Assembly: GCA_043228905.1 (NCBI GenBank) | Contig: JBHGNT010000006.1 | Span: forward strand, 22,816,001 to 22,880,000 | Reading direction: 5' to 3' | Source of the DNA: Azolla caroliniana | Taxonomy: Eukaryota; Polypodiophyta | Length of the DNA: 64,000 bases | Shown: positions 53,283 to 64,000 of the stretch, piece by piece | Numbering within the stretch: position 1 is the first letter of the stretch | How the letters are laid out: the number at the start of each line of letters is the position of its first letter | The notes under the pieces: model-generated | What the model saw: the letters and a program-made list of their open reading frames with translations, nothing else | Databases searched by the model: none | Told to the model about the DNA's origin: nothing | Made by a program: the position numbers and the translations under genes

Positions 53283-56200
53283 GGAGGGCTATGATGTAGG
53301 AGGGGGATCGGGGAAACTCATGGGACAAGAAGTTAGTGGACAGCCTAAGGTGAGGGGGAAGATGTGGATGCTTGGATGTGGAGGACTAGTACCCCGCATC
53401 TCCACCAATATGTGAAATGCACATAAGAGATCAAAACCAGTCTAGTTAGCTTTTTACTTTTTACTCAATTTATAGTCGATACAAAGGACCTACCCATTTG
53501 GGTTGGCTTAGCTAAAAAGAGTGTGCTAAAAGAGTGGGTCGGCTTAGGTACATGCATCCTAAAAAGGGTGTGCTAAAAGGGTGCCACAAAGGAACACATG
53601 CACACCATAGTACCTTACTTAAGGATAACTACTCAAGTATGGCTCAACAATTGCACCTCCTTTTTTCCCCTCAACTTTCTAGGGGAAACTATGGAATGTA
53701 GGGGTTGAACACATGAGCTTTTGTTCTCTATTGAACAACCTTCCCAATTGAGGTACATCCATCTAGCATATATATGTTCTCTACGTCGGTTGAACACATG
53801 AGCTTTTGTTCTCTATTGAACAACCTTCCCAATTGAGGTACATCCATCTAGCATATATATGTTCTCTACGTCCAATCTTTTTGTCTCAATTGATGGAGGG
53901 AGAAGAAGGTAGAGAAAAGTGGAGCAATAGTTGACTTACTTGAGGGGATAGAAAAGGGAGGAGAAAATATTACTATAATATGTGTGTGTGTATCATCTAT
54001 TGTATCATATCGAGATTCATAGTTTGATTTATTTATTTTTGCTTGTAAAAAAAAAGGCCAAAAACTTGCATGATGGCCACCAGAAAACAACAGTGAGCAC
54101 AAGTATATTAGAGCATATTATTGTCTAGCATATTATGTGCCCACTCGGTGTGGAAGGGTGATTAATTTTGTTTCAGAGAGGCACCCTCATTGGGATCTCC
54201 ATTTGTGGGGAAGAGTTGTACTATATCATGATGCAAGTCCCAACTAGGAATCATTTACACAAACACACACACATTGATAGAGAGAGATAGAACCATAGCG
54301 GTGAAGAAGAGAATATGTCGAGATGGGATGTGATCTAGGTCTCCTCTATAGGAACATTGTGTGGATGAGTACTAGAGTCTAGACGATAGCCATTGAGTAA
54401 AACTCACCTTCACTTGTTGACATGTTCTTGTTATGGTTCAACATAACGATAAATTTCTATAAAGTTTATGGCATTTTTTCCAATAACTTCCTATTTTTTT
54501 ACTTCATGCATGTTTCAGGATTGGAAAAATGAGAAGTCACTAATACTACGTTCACACTCATCATTTAACAAGAAGATGAGTTCTACAATATCTAAAATTG
54601 CCTATATATCCCAATGATTTCAGAACATTTTGTACTTTCTTTATCATAACATTATTCATCTTAATGGGAAGCAGACAATGGTTTTTGAATATTTAGGGTT
54701 GTGGTTAATGCTACAAGCACTACCCTTTCATTGCTTTACATGTGAATTAAACAAACTCCTCGACGGCAATTAAAGACCATACATCTACTATCTACAAATT
54801 TAATTTTACAAGTAAGCAACAAACATTCATTTAAAATTGTTGAAATTATGTTTTGTCGAGTATCTCATACTTGAAGAATTTTACTAAAAAACATTTGAAA
54901 TTTCAGAAGTATTTATGTGTTTGCATTATAAAGTTTATATGAAGCATATGGTACAACCTTGTTTTAAGATTGAAAAAACAATTATTGCTCTATCATTAAG
55001 AAGAACTTGAATGAAAGAACTTATACTCACATTAGACAAGGTTCATTCATTCCAGGGAGCCATACCTATACTAGGGCTCATTAACTATGTTTTTGTTTGA
55101 ACCAATGAAAAGGCATGCAATTCAAGAAGTTGGCCAAAATGCATCACTAGTGAACCCCTATTTATGTATGGAATTGAATTCCACGTAAATTTACTTTCAA
55201 GCTAGAGAAATGTATAGATTCTTAGTATAAATGAGATCACAGACTTTATGTCAAGTTTTCATATTTTTAGCCAAGTAAATAATACATACTCTTCCTTCAA
55301 TTTCCACAAACTTTTTTCGCATTTTACATTCGATTTTCAAACATAGCAAATGGTAATAATAACTCGAAACAATAAACACACTCATAGATTTTTTACAATT
55401 TTGGTTGGGAATACCCAATAGGTGTGAATCAAATCCCATACCAAAAAGTACATAAACTTTCTACTACCTAGTAGCTACCTATAGTTTTGTACAATTTTGT
55501 CAATTTGGAACAAACTGTTTTCCGAATAAGGTTCTCCATTAGTAGGGTTCACTAATAAAGTGTTGTATGCACTATCTAATACGTTACATTCATGCGTGAG
55601 GGCCATACAAAATAATGGTTTCAATAATGTAGTAAGCTTACCACAATTGTGACCCTATGATAGAGCTATGTGCAGAAATCCAATGGTCCCAAGTCTAATG
55701 TTGACCACCATAGTTTTTGCATGTTCTTATAAACCAACACCCTTAGAAAATACATGGGTATGCTATTCAAGCAAGATACATAGTTTGTGCACTCTTTTAA
55801 ATTAATGATAGTTAGTGACATGAGCATCAATGTGTGCATGCCAATAGTCACATGAAAGCATGATTATGACCCCATGAAAAGTGATGTGCACGGCTCAATG
55901 CGGAGCCTATTATCTAACATTTTTCTTTGAATCAAAACATTGGCGTAAATTCCATCATCAAAATAGAGAAAACACACTTACGCAGTATGGTAAGGATGTA
56001 TATGACCCCATGTAAACCTACTTGGAATCCACAATCAAAACAATCTTTGGGGGACCCATTGTGAGACTCAAAAACCATCCATCATCACAACATTTGTGTT
56101 GAATCATTGTCATCAAAACAAGATGCCATGAATTAGGTTTAGCGTGCATATCATCACCCTGTGGTCAAGTTATGTGTGGTAGAGCTTTCCTTCGAACACT

Positions 56201-57241
56201 ACTTGAAAACTAATCATCACAATACTCAAGTCAAGAACTTATTGCCAAAGATTAGGCCAAAGCACAATTGGAGCCAATGGACACCTCGGTTGCCCTTGAA
56301 AACTACAATTTGAGCAATGAAAAGCACAAATTAACAAAGTGGTCAGCCGCGCATCTTTTGCATCATCAAAATGAAGTTGTGTGCATCACGCTAAGCTTAT
56401 GTATGACCCATGAAAGCCCCGTGTGCGTAGAATGCAAGCACTTTCCATGGGAACTCATCATCATCATCATCATCATGAGAACAAGTTGCATGAATGAGGC
56501 CAACGAGAAACTATATGATTGGAAACCCATAAGTAAAGTCATGTATTACATTGAGCAGAGCAGCATGAGATGTGCAAGGGACCTCTGCCTACACATGACA
56601 ACACAACATTGTCTAGGCGAGGGATACACTTTTCCTAGGGGGGGCGTGGGTGGGTTTCGGGATCTCAATCTGAGAAGACAAGTCTGTAACAACTTCTCGA
56701 TACTTATGAGGCTTTGAAAGGAACGCGGAAAGTGTGGCCCCCCTTGTGAGACAAATAAGCTTCATGGGCACCCACCCTTGCCTCCCAAGTCAAGTCTCGA
56801 GCTCAAATCCTAACAAAACCAAAAAAAAGGACCCTTAATAGATAGACACATAGATATAGCTCTTCTTTCCTTCGAAGACTTTCCCCCCTTCTCTTTCTCT
56901 CAAGTCTATCTCTAATCTCATCTCCCTGTTCTGTAACTTGTAACCCTAATCCTATCTCCCTTTTCCTAATTTAAAATCCGCATCTCATCCGTCTGGGAAG
57001 AACCCAAATCCAAATTTTCTCTATTTTTTTTACCCATATTATTGGATGAAATCCATTTCCAAGTCGCAATTCCATTCAATCTAGTCCAAAACAAACCTTA
57101 AGAAAACCAAGTGGATATCTCCAACCCTCTGAAAACCCTAGCACTCTGACTGATTGAAGGAGGAAAATCCCTAATTCAATCCGGTGTATTAAAAATAAAA
57201 AGAAGAAAACCCGTACTGCAAATTACGATATAGATAAGCAG
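53283..57241. other. Intergenic DNA and 5' flank of the ACR gene
   Basis: AT-rich, no element or gene recognised. Contains an 85-bp perfect tandem duplication (53703-53872) and an (ATC)n run at about 56456-56476. The last ~400 bp are pyrimidine-rich (CTTCTTTCC, CCCCCCTTCTC) and are probably the promoter and 5' leader of the ACR gene. Confidence 0.6.
53703..53872. repeat. Perfect 85-bp tandem duplication
   Basis: Units 53703-53787 and 53788-53872 are identical, which implies a recent event. No coding content. Confidence 0.97.
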
Positions 57242-60200
57242 ATGGTCTTTGCTTTTGTTCCTGGTTTAGTCTCCGACATTAATCCAAAGTATGTAGTAAG
57301 AGATAATCTATATGACGATATAGTTGTTTTCCAGTTCGGCAAGAAGGGTCAAGATCCAACCATCATAACTGTCAACTGTCTCGATAAGGTCGGTCTCGTG
57401 GCGGACCTTACTCGGACCATTCTCGAATTTGGACTTGATGTGAATCGTGCAGGTAACCTTTGTGTTTTTGTATTAACTTAAATAGTTTATGCCAAATGGA
57501 ATTCTCAACCAAATGATCTGTTATATTGATAATGTGCGATTTAATTCGTATGTGTGGGCTTTTCTTTCGATTAATTTTTAACTGTTTTGTGACTTCTCTC
57601 GTTTATTTTCATTGATTCACATCTGTTATTGTTCGATTTCTTCATGTTTGGTGTCATTCTTCTAGTTTGAATCCATTGTTTCATGATACATGTTATTTTC
57701 CGTTTTGTTTGATCCCATTGATTCACATGTGGTATTGATTGATAGGTTCAGGGTTTGTGGTCCATTTGTTTGTGAATTGGTGATCTCATTCCATTGAATC
57801 CCAGGCGTGATTTCATCTCATTGAGTTCATGCGAGTATCGGGCATAGATTCACATGCATTGTGATTTCATATCATTAACTTTATAAATATGTATTTTTCA
57901 TGTATACACACTCATATTGATTTGTATAATGTGTTTTCCATTTATTGATTCCGATGCTTTTCATTTTGCTGATTCATATATGTGATTTCCCTTAACTGTC
58001 TATCAATCTATAAGTGATTATCTTTTGTGGATTCATTTATCTAAAGTTCAATTTCAGACTTTTGTACCGATGTGCCATGGTGTTACATGGTCTTTTGGGT
58101 CATCCCGGCTCGAGGTGCAAGCCAAGCCATTGAATGGAGTCATTTGAAGGCACGCCTTACCTCAATATCACCATCTCCATTCCCTCCCATTTTCGTTACC
58201 CCCGTACCAGAAATTGAAAGAACGAAGATATGTCTTTTGCAGACTTGGTCGGAAAACCGGCTTGGGCTCCTAAATGGTACCCATTTTCTTATTTCTATGT
58301 CTTTCTTCATGTTCTTATATTGAAGGAAAACTTGTGATATGTATAAAACATATGTGAATCTTTATACCTTCATATGTTATATATGATATGTGCTTTTTGG
58401 GCGTTTTATTAATTGATATAGTATCTTTTGACATGAATAGACATGACACAGGCTCTCTGGGATCATGAGCTCGACATCGAGAGGTTCAACGCATTAACAA
58501 CTCCTGATGGAAGTGCTGTCAATATATTTTGCTTCAATGACTCGAGGTTTGACACCATTCCTTTTGTATAATAAGATAGGGGATTGCAAGTTAAGTTCGT
58601 GCATTTCCATCAACAGGAAAACCTCACTCCTTCATGTTTGTAACTGGTTATAATTGTATGAAATTAAATGCTAGTTATAAATAATGAATTAGGTTTGATG
58701 CCAGTAGCTTGTATAATTAGGAAGTGAGTTAAATTTAAGCATTTCCATTTAAACATGAAAAGCATTGATTGTTGTAATTAAACCATCTACATTTAAAGTT
58801 TCTTAAAGATCAATTACGTGAGGCTAAATTTTAAGGATTCTAATATAGAACTAGTAGTAACATTGTTAATGTTTTTTCAATTGAAAGTTACTTCTAGGAA
58901 GATGACTAAAGTTGTGTGAAATTTAATGCTAGTTATAGATAATGGATTAGGTTTGACGCCCTTAGTTTGTGTAATTTGGAATTTAGTTAAATTCAAGCGT
59001 TTCAATTTAAAGACTTGGAAAGCATTGATTGTTCTAATAAAACCATCTACATTTAAACTTTCTTAAAGTTCAATTACTTGAAGCTAAATTTTAGTCATTC
59101 TAATCTAGAATTAGGAGTAACATTGTTAGCTAATTGTCAATTGAAATTTAATTCTAGGAAGATGACTTAAGGCTTGGCACCTTACCCGATAAGATATTAA
59201 TTTTGAGCTAAATCAATATTTTTCTCTAAATTCACGCAAAAAGCGAGTTAGAGGTCTTGAATGATAATCACCAAGTACATCCTAGACAATGATTTGGAGA
59301 TTTATCATGAAATTTGTTTTCAGGAACACATTGCACAACAAGAAGAGATGTACCTCAATTTATGAGAGTGTGAAATCAGTATTAGGCCCACATGGTTCAT
59401 GTAAATTCATCTCAGGAACTATGGATGATGTAGATAAAAGTTCGGAACTAACCTCACTTGATATCCCTACCGAGTTGCTCAATGAGAGATCACCTATAAC
59501 AATAGTGGACGATTCCACTTCTAAATTGTCCATCAACATCGACAATTCGTTTAGTGCATCACATACCCTTCTCGAAATCAAGTACCATTTTAGAAGAGGC
59601 TTTCTTTATGATTGCGTAAGAGTGCTTAAAGATTGCAACTTACAGGTAAAGATTTATTCAAATATCTAGTAGGAGACCTTTTTAGTTGGTTTTTTGCATG
59701 TACTGATTTTTGAACATAAAACATGGGGTTAATGTAATTTTATCTTAGAAATCTTGGAATTCATGTACAAATGACTCTGCATTATGCAAAGTTCCAGAGT
59801 AAAAACCCTAAAATATCTCATTAATAGATCATTTCAACAATTTTTAGTTATTACTATTATTCTGGTTAAATATTATGGACACCTCCATCCTTATGTTTTA
59901 TGCCACTTGCATAAGGCAATCAAATGTATATTATGTTCCAGTAAAATTATTCTTTTGAAATAAAGACAGACATAAACAGACATTTGCGTAATTTATAAGG
60001 TTAGAAATAGCCTACTTGCATGTAGATGGCTTTTTTGAGACAATATATCATTGGTTCATTTCTTTTCCATTTGTTCTTTTTGGGCTACAGATTGCACATG
60101 GCCGTTTTTCGAGATTGATAGATGGTGTAGTGGAGCTTGAGTTATTAATATCACAAGCAAATGGATGTAAGTTGTGTGATCCTGACAAACAAACAGCTTT

Positions 60201-60603
60201 ACGAGAGAAATTGGCCTCGGATATATGTGACCCTGTAAGGATAATGCTTCTCAATAAAGGTCTAAATATGGAGCTCTTGATTGCATCCACAACAGAGAGA
60301 AATGGAAAAGGCCGGCCACGTCTTTTATATGATGCTACATTAGCCTTAAAGATGTTGGAAATTTATTTCTTCAAGGTATAGAAAATCAATTTATCATTGA
60401 CTTTTTTTTCCATTTGTTTCAACCAAGTGTTCCAATGGTTGTCTTTTTTTTGGCAGGCTGACAATGTAGATGTTCCCTATAATGATAGGCGATGGGAGAT
60501 ATGTAGGTTCTTGTTTGTTGAACCTTTAGAACTTCGAAATAAGAGTCGAATTGTCGAAAGGGTAATGGATGTGCTTGTGGGCCGAGCAACTTCCAAAATG
60601 TAA
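57242..60603 (+). CDS. ACT domain-repeat protein, ACR9/ACR10-like, six exons
   Basis: Proposed join 57242-57452, 58058-58276, 58441-58546, 59324-59645, 60091-60375, 60457-60603. All junctions are GT-AG and the phases agree, giving 429 residues with no stop, close to the size I recall for ACR9/ACR10. First ACT domain: PTIITVNCLDKVGLVADLTR. Then CTDVPWCYMVFWVIPARG. A second unit has ERTKICLLQTWSENRLGLLN and NALTTPDGSAVNIFCFND. A third: SASHTLLEIKYHFRRGFLYD and VRVLKDCNLQIAHGRFS. The conserved tail is GRGRPRLLYDATLALKMLE-like (KGRPRLLYDATLALKMLEIY), followed by RRWEICRFLF. ACT domains bind small ligands such as amino acids, and plant ACR proteins are regarded as possible amino-acid sensors. The role of this gene is inferred from family only. 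It is the least damaged locus in the window. Confidence 0.92.
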
Positions 60604-62349
60604 GTAATTGTTCATACATTCAGCAAGTCAACAAACCCTTTTATATAGAATAACTATATATTGTAATATAGATTCTTTTAGAGGAAGAATTTTAGGTGAG
60701 AAACATTGATATTCTTTATTAGATTTGTAAATTCTTTATTACATTTGTAAATTCTTTCAATGTGGATCATAAGGTTCGTGAAGTTTCCTTTCCTTGTCTT
60801 TCATAAGCTTCAATGGAAAGCTCACACATGAACAAGATTTTGATGTAGATTATATGATATGATATAAGGAGCATTAAGCAATTTCTTTACTATGCTTTGA
60901 GATTTATGTATGTATATATAATGCTTTCATTGTAAATCAACCACATGTTGTTGACAAAGGGGGAATAAAGGAGATGTAATTTACTCATGTTGTGAATCGA
61001 CAATTCTTTGAATAAGTTTTTTATTCTATTATGATGCTTGGATGATGATTGTTTCTATGCATAAACACTTCTTTATGTCATTTGTCTTGAGGAAGAAAGA
61101 TGTTTCTTCCTAATACATTTCTACATATTTTCTTTATTGTTGTGATGTGGTTCATGAACAATGTATGAACTTTATTAATTGTTTCCTTTAGTTCATTCAA
61201 CAATAACAGGATTGCCTCTTCAAGAGTGATAGAAAAGCAAATGAATGAGAGAGGAGTAGACAAATATAGATATAATAACTTAGTGTGAATAAGATATTGT
61301 CATGTCAAATAGAGAGAGAGAGAAAGAAAGAAAGAAAGAAAGAAAGATATATTAACGTCTTTGAAGAGGCCAAAATGGCCTATAAGACCGAATAAGAGAT
61401 TACCTCTTAAATGTTTTCTCGTCTTTGAGAACAAATCAAAATAAAGTAAATATAAAAGTAAATAAGATGAAAAGAAAAGAGACGAGAGAATTTGGTTTTT
61501 GGCACATGCGAGATTCTCAAGTTAGGTATATTGTAGTTTTTGTCTCAGAAAGATCTCTATCATAGGTCGATCCAGAATGGAAATGTCTCCAAAGCGAGGG
61601 AAGCACCAGAGAGAGAGAGAGAGAGGCGTTGTCTTTCTTTTTATGGGCACCATCATCTCATATAGAGCATTGGAATTCCTTCCAAAAGAAGATTATTACA
61701 TTGGCATGGATGTAGGGATTGTGCTTTATATTTAACCAATCGTTTCTTTTGGGGTCAAAGAGGTGGATCAATTGTTTCTTTTGGGCCAGGATTATCCGAC
61801 TAGAGTTTTGCTTCTAGTGTCGAACCTATCTTGGTCTTACCCCATCTCCATAGTCCTCTGATTAGTCATGGGCGCCGATTCATGATCATGCTTATCTCTA
61901 ACTTCAAAAGATTCTGGAATTTGAAGATTTTCCTTTGATCAACCAGATTGCATCAGATTATGCATGCGGGCCTTACTTTGTTGATGCCAATCTTTCTCTT
62001 TCTCTTCATCTCAGGAACCAGTTCTTTGTGAGACTTATCCCATCTCTCTTCCTCTTTGTTGGGCATATCTTCTTTTTCCATCTGGTGCTCCTCTATCTTT
62101 TCTTTCTGCATCAAGCATAGGAACGTGTATTATCATCATGTGCCAAGCTTGTGTTGGATTACCTTGGATCTCATCTTTTAGGAGCACAATCTAACTCAGT
62201 CTTATTTTTGTTCTCATCTTCAGATGTTGTGCATTTGTCAGGCTTACTTTGGACATTCTCTATTTCAGGTTCGTAGCCAATGATGTCATTTACCTTCTTC
62301 AAGTGCTCCTCAGTCTTGATACTCATTTTCTACTTAGAATATTGAGTGA
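60604..62349. other. ACR gene 3' flank and intergenic DNA
   Basis: The 3' UTR probably lies within the first few hundred bases. A GA/AAAG microsatellite (61312-61347) and a GA run at 61611-61625 are present. No gene or element recognised. Confidence 0.6.
61312..61347. repeat. (GA)n(AAAG)n microsatellite
   Basis: About five GA units run into six AAAG units. Confidence 0.9.
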
Positions 62350-63330
62350 TTTTAAGGCCTAGATCCATTGAGAATTGTCACAACTTGTCAAGACCTAGTG
62401 TCTTTATAAAAATATCAACCACTTACTCCTTGTTGATGTCTTTCGCCAATATCAACTCACGGATATAATAATTGTGCACTTAGATTTGTAAGTCTCTGTA
62501 TGAAACACTAGATTCTTTGTGTGATGGATGCTATTGAGATTGTTGTAGTGGATGATGAGTATTGGCTTGTTTATTGATTTGCTGAAGTCTTTCTGAAGTC
62601 TTTTCAGTCGTATGACTTTACATGTAGCTATGGTTGTGCGCCTATACTCTGCCTTCGTGCTTGAAAGATCCACTTTTGGTTATTTCTTGTTGCCCAAGGA
62701 GATTGATCCACATTTGAGTGTCAACATAGATATTGTTGTAGATCTCCTATTGAATGAATTGCATGGCCGATCAATACTCATGAACCCATCAAGTCAAAGT
62801 AGTATTATATGGTTGTAGAAGATACCGCGATCGAGTGTCATGGGTGGTTTTGCATGAATTGATCAAGTAACTGACCTATTTAAATAGACAAAACTCCCAA
62901 TTATATGTCAATCTTGTGTAGGCTCACATAACTTGCCGGAGTATGCATGCACTTAACTTCATGTTTTATCTTGAACTTTTCTGAAAGCATCTCTTTTATC
63001 TTTGTGTCTCGATCAAGCTTTCTCCAATGATCACAAGGTCATCGACATTCAAAATAAATAAGAGTGGGTTTCAAAGATTGTTTTGAATATATGTAGTGAA
63101 AGTCAATGTTGTGAAGATACAATGTGATCTTCCAAAGATTGTTTTGAATATATATAGTGAAAGTCAATGTTGCTCGAGTCTATAGAGTGGTTTTTTCAAT
63201 TGACAAACCGCGTTCAGATGTTTGCTTGATTCGACACTGGGTGGTTGCAGCATGTAAACTTCTTCCTCGAGGTTGCCTTGGAGGAACTCGTTCTTTATGT
63301 GCATTTGGTGCAAGTGCCACCATTTCGCTA
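62350..63330 (-). pseudogene. Degenerate copia RT-RNase H (minus strand)
   Basis: The minus strand from about 63330 reads WHLHQMHIKNEFLQ, then LEEEVYMLQPPSVESS and VCQLKKPLYRLEQ. The catalytic box near 63045 is FILNVDDLVIIGES (YVDD changed to NVDD). RNase H follows near 62450-62680 (MDLSSTKAEYRRTTIATCKV, then NNLNSIHHTKN) and ends IFIKTLGLDKL near 62365. Many stops, and a ~57-bp partial tandem duplication (63074-63172) interrupts RT. The family was not matched to CopA/B/C. Confidence 0.8.
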
Positions 63331-64000
63331 CTATGAGCGCAATTATAGAGTCCTCATGATAGTCATTTTTGCCACTATGGCAAAAGCTTCCTCATCGCCT
63401 TGATCCAGTGGGGATCTTGGGGAACTTTGGTTTAAGCCCATCTTCTTTATCTACCACAACATTCATCATGAATGGATAATGATGCACCATGTGATCATTG
63501 TACCTAAACGTTACTCATGAGTTCTTTGCTTGGATTGATTGAAGAAAGATTTTCATTGGCCACCTCTTGGGCTATCTTTACTCTTAGTGTCCTCACCATG
63601 GTTGTTTACTTACCCGTATTTAACATTTAAATACGTATAGTACCTCATCATTTGTATAATACGTACTATACCTCAATGTTGTTCAGTCAAATATCATGTA
63701 CATTTGTCCAATACGGTATTTAACGTATTTATCAAAAACAGGTATAATATGTGTTTATAAAGAAAATGTAAGTAAAACCCAAACAAAAAGCAAAAGAAAA
63801 AAAAGATTTTAGTGAAAAAGAAGCCAAAGGAAGGAAGAAAGAAGAATAGAAGAGATGACAATGAAGAAGATGAAGAAGAGAAGAGAAACCTATCATGAGT
63901 GTGATAATTGTAGAGGATTCTTCAATCTATGAAGGCATAATTGTAAATAATTACAATTTGAAGTAGAACATCGTGATACACACTTACACTGATTTATAGA
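63331..64000. other. No recognisable gene
   Basis: Possibly further copia remains up to about 63600, then AT- and purine-rich DNA (AAGAAGA-type runs at 63780-63890). Confidence 0.5.

Noticed and set aside
56268-56717. 149-codon plus-strand open frame
   Set aside because: No family match. It crosses an ATC microsatellite (poly-Ile) and the composition is atypical for a conserved protein.
1-64000. tRNA, rRNA or other structural RNA genes
   Set aside because: Looked for tRNA B-box and rRNA signatures. The only tRNA-related sequences found are retrotransposon primer sites.

Overview
This is nuclear DNA from a land plant. The evidence is two spliced plant genes (an A-type cytochrome P450 and an ACR9/ACR10-like ACT-repeat protein), LTR retrotransposons with plant-type primer sites (TGGTATCAGAGC, complementary to initiator-Met tRNA), a chromovirus with a chromodomain, and a Tat-type gypsy element with a second RNase H. 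I cannot name the species. About two thirds of the window is nested, mostly broken LTR elements. I label the families CopA/B/C (Ty1-copia), GypX (Ty3-gypsy with an extra ORF), GypN (gypsy without a visible gag), GypT (Tat-like) and Chr (chromovirus).

Layout. 1-3.1 kb: the 3' end of a minus-strand GypX copy (LTR, stem-loop, decayed extra ORF). 3.4-5.8 kb: CopA-1 (LTR, gag) joined to an inverted CopB start. 6.07-12.27 kb: a divergent gene pair. One gene is a DUF7869-like protein (minus). The other is a spliced gene combining a ParB-like domain with a bacterial-type (motif IV before motif I) DNA amino-methyltransferase (plus). Both carry stops and frameshifts. A 195-bp spacer separates them, and the first intron of the methyltransferase gene holds a long hairpin and four short palindromes. 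13.1-20.3 kb: a Chr LTR piece, then CopA-2 interrupted by GypN (two ~1.06-kb LTRs). 20.3-23.0 kb: GypT pol. 23.0-25.5 kb: two ~585-bp direct repeats. 25.68-27.44 kb: the P450 gene. 28.8-39.5 kb: CopA-3, whose 5' LTR is split by the complete element CopA-4 (29067-37640, TSD ATTTT). CopA-4 is in turn split by a 2.86-kb GypX-like insert with TSD GCCGA. 39.5-45.55 kb: GypX-3 pol, a ~990-codon extra coiled-coil ORF and a 3' LTR. 45.7-53.3 kb: Chr LTRs and pol, a CopC fragment and a 508-bp higher-order repeat. 57.24-60.60 kb: the six-exon ACR gene, apparently intact. 62.35-63.33 kb: another decayed copia on the minus strand.

Most notable: (i) the ParB-methyltransferase gene and its divergent DUF7869-like partner; (ii) an extra ORF in gypsy elements, seen in two independent copies; (iii) a stem-loop just upstream of the 3' LTR in three related elements, with paired compensatory changes; (iv) copia and chromovirus ORFs whose stop codons lie inside the 3' LTR. 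All readings were made by eye, so splice sites and element ends are proposals unless a TSD or a continuous reading frame supports them.
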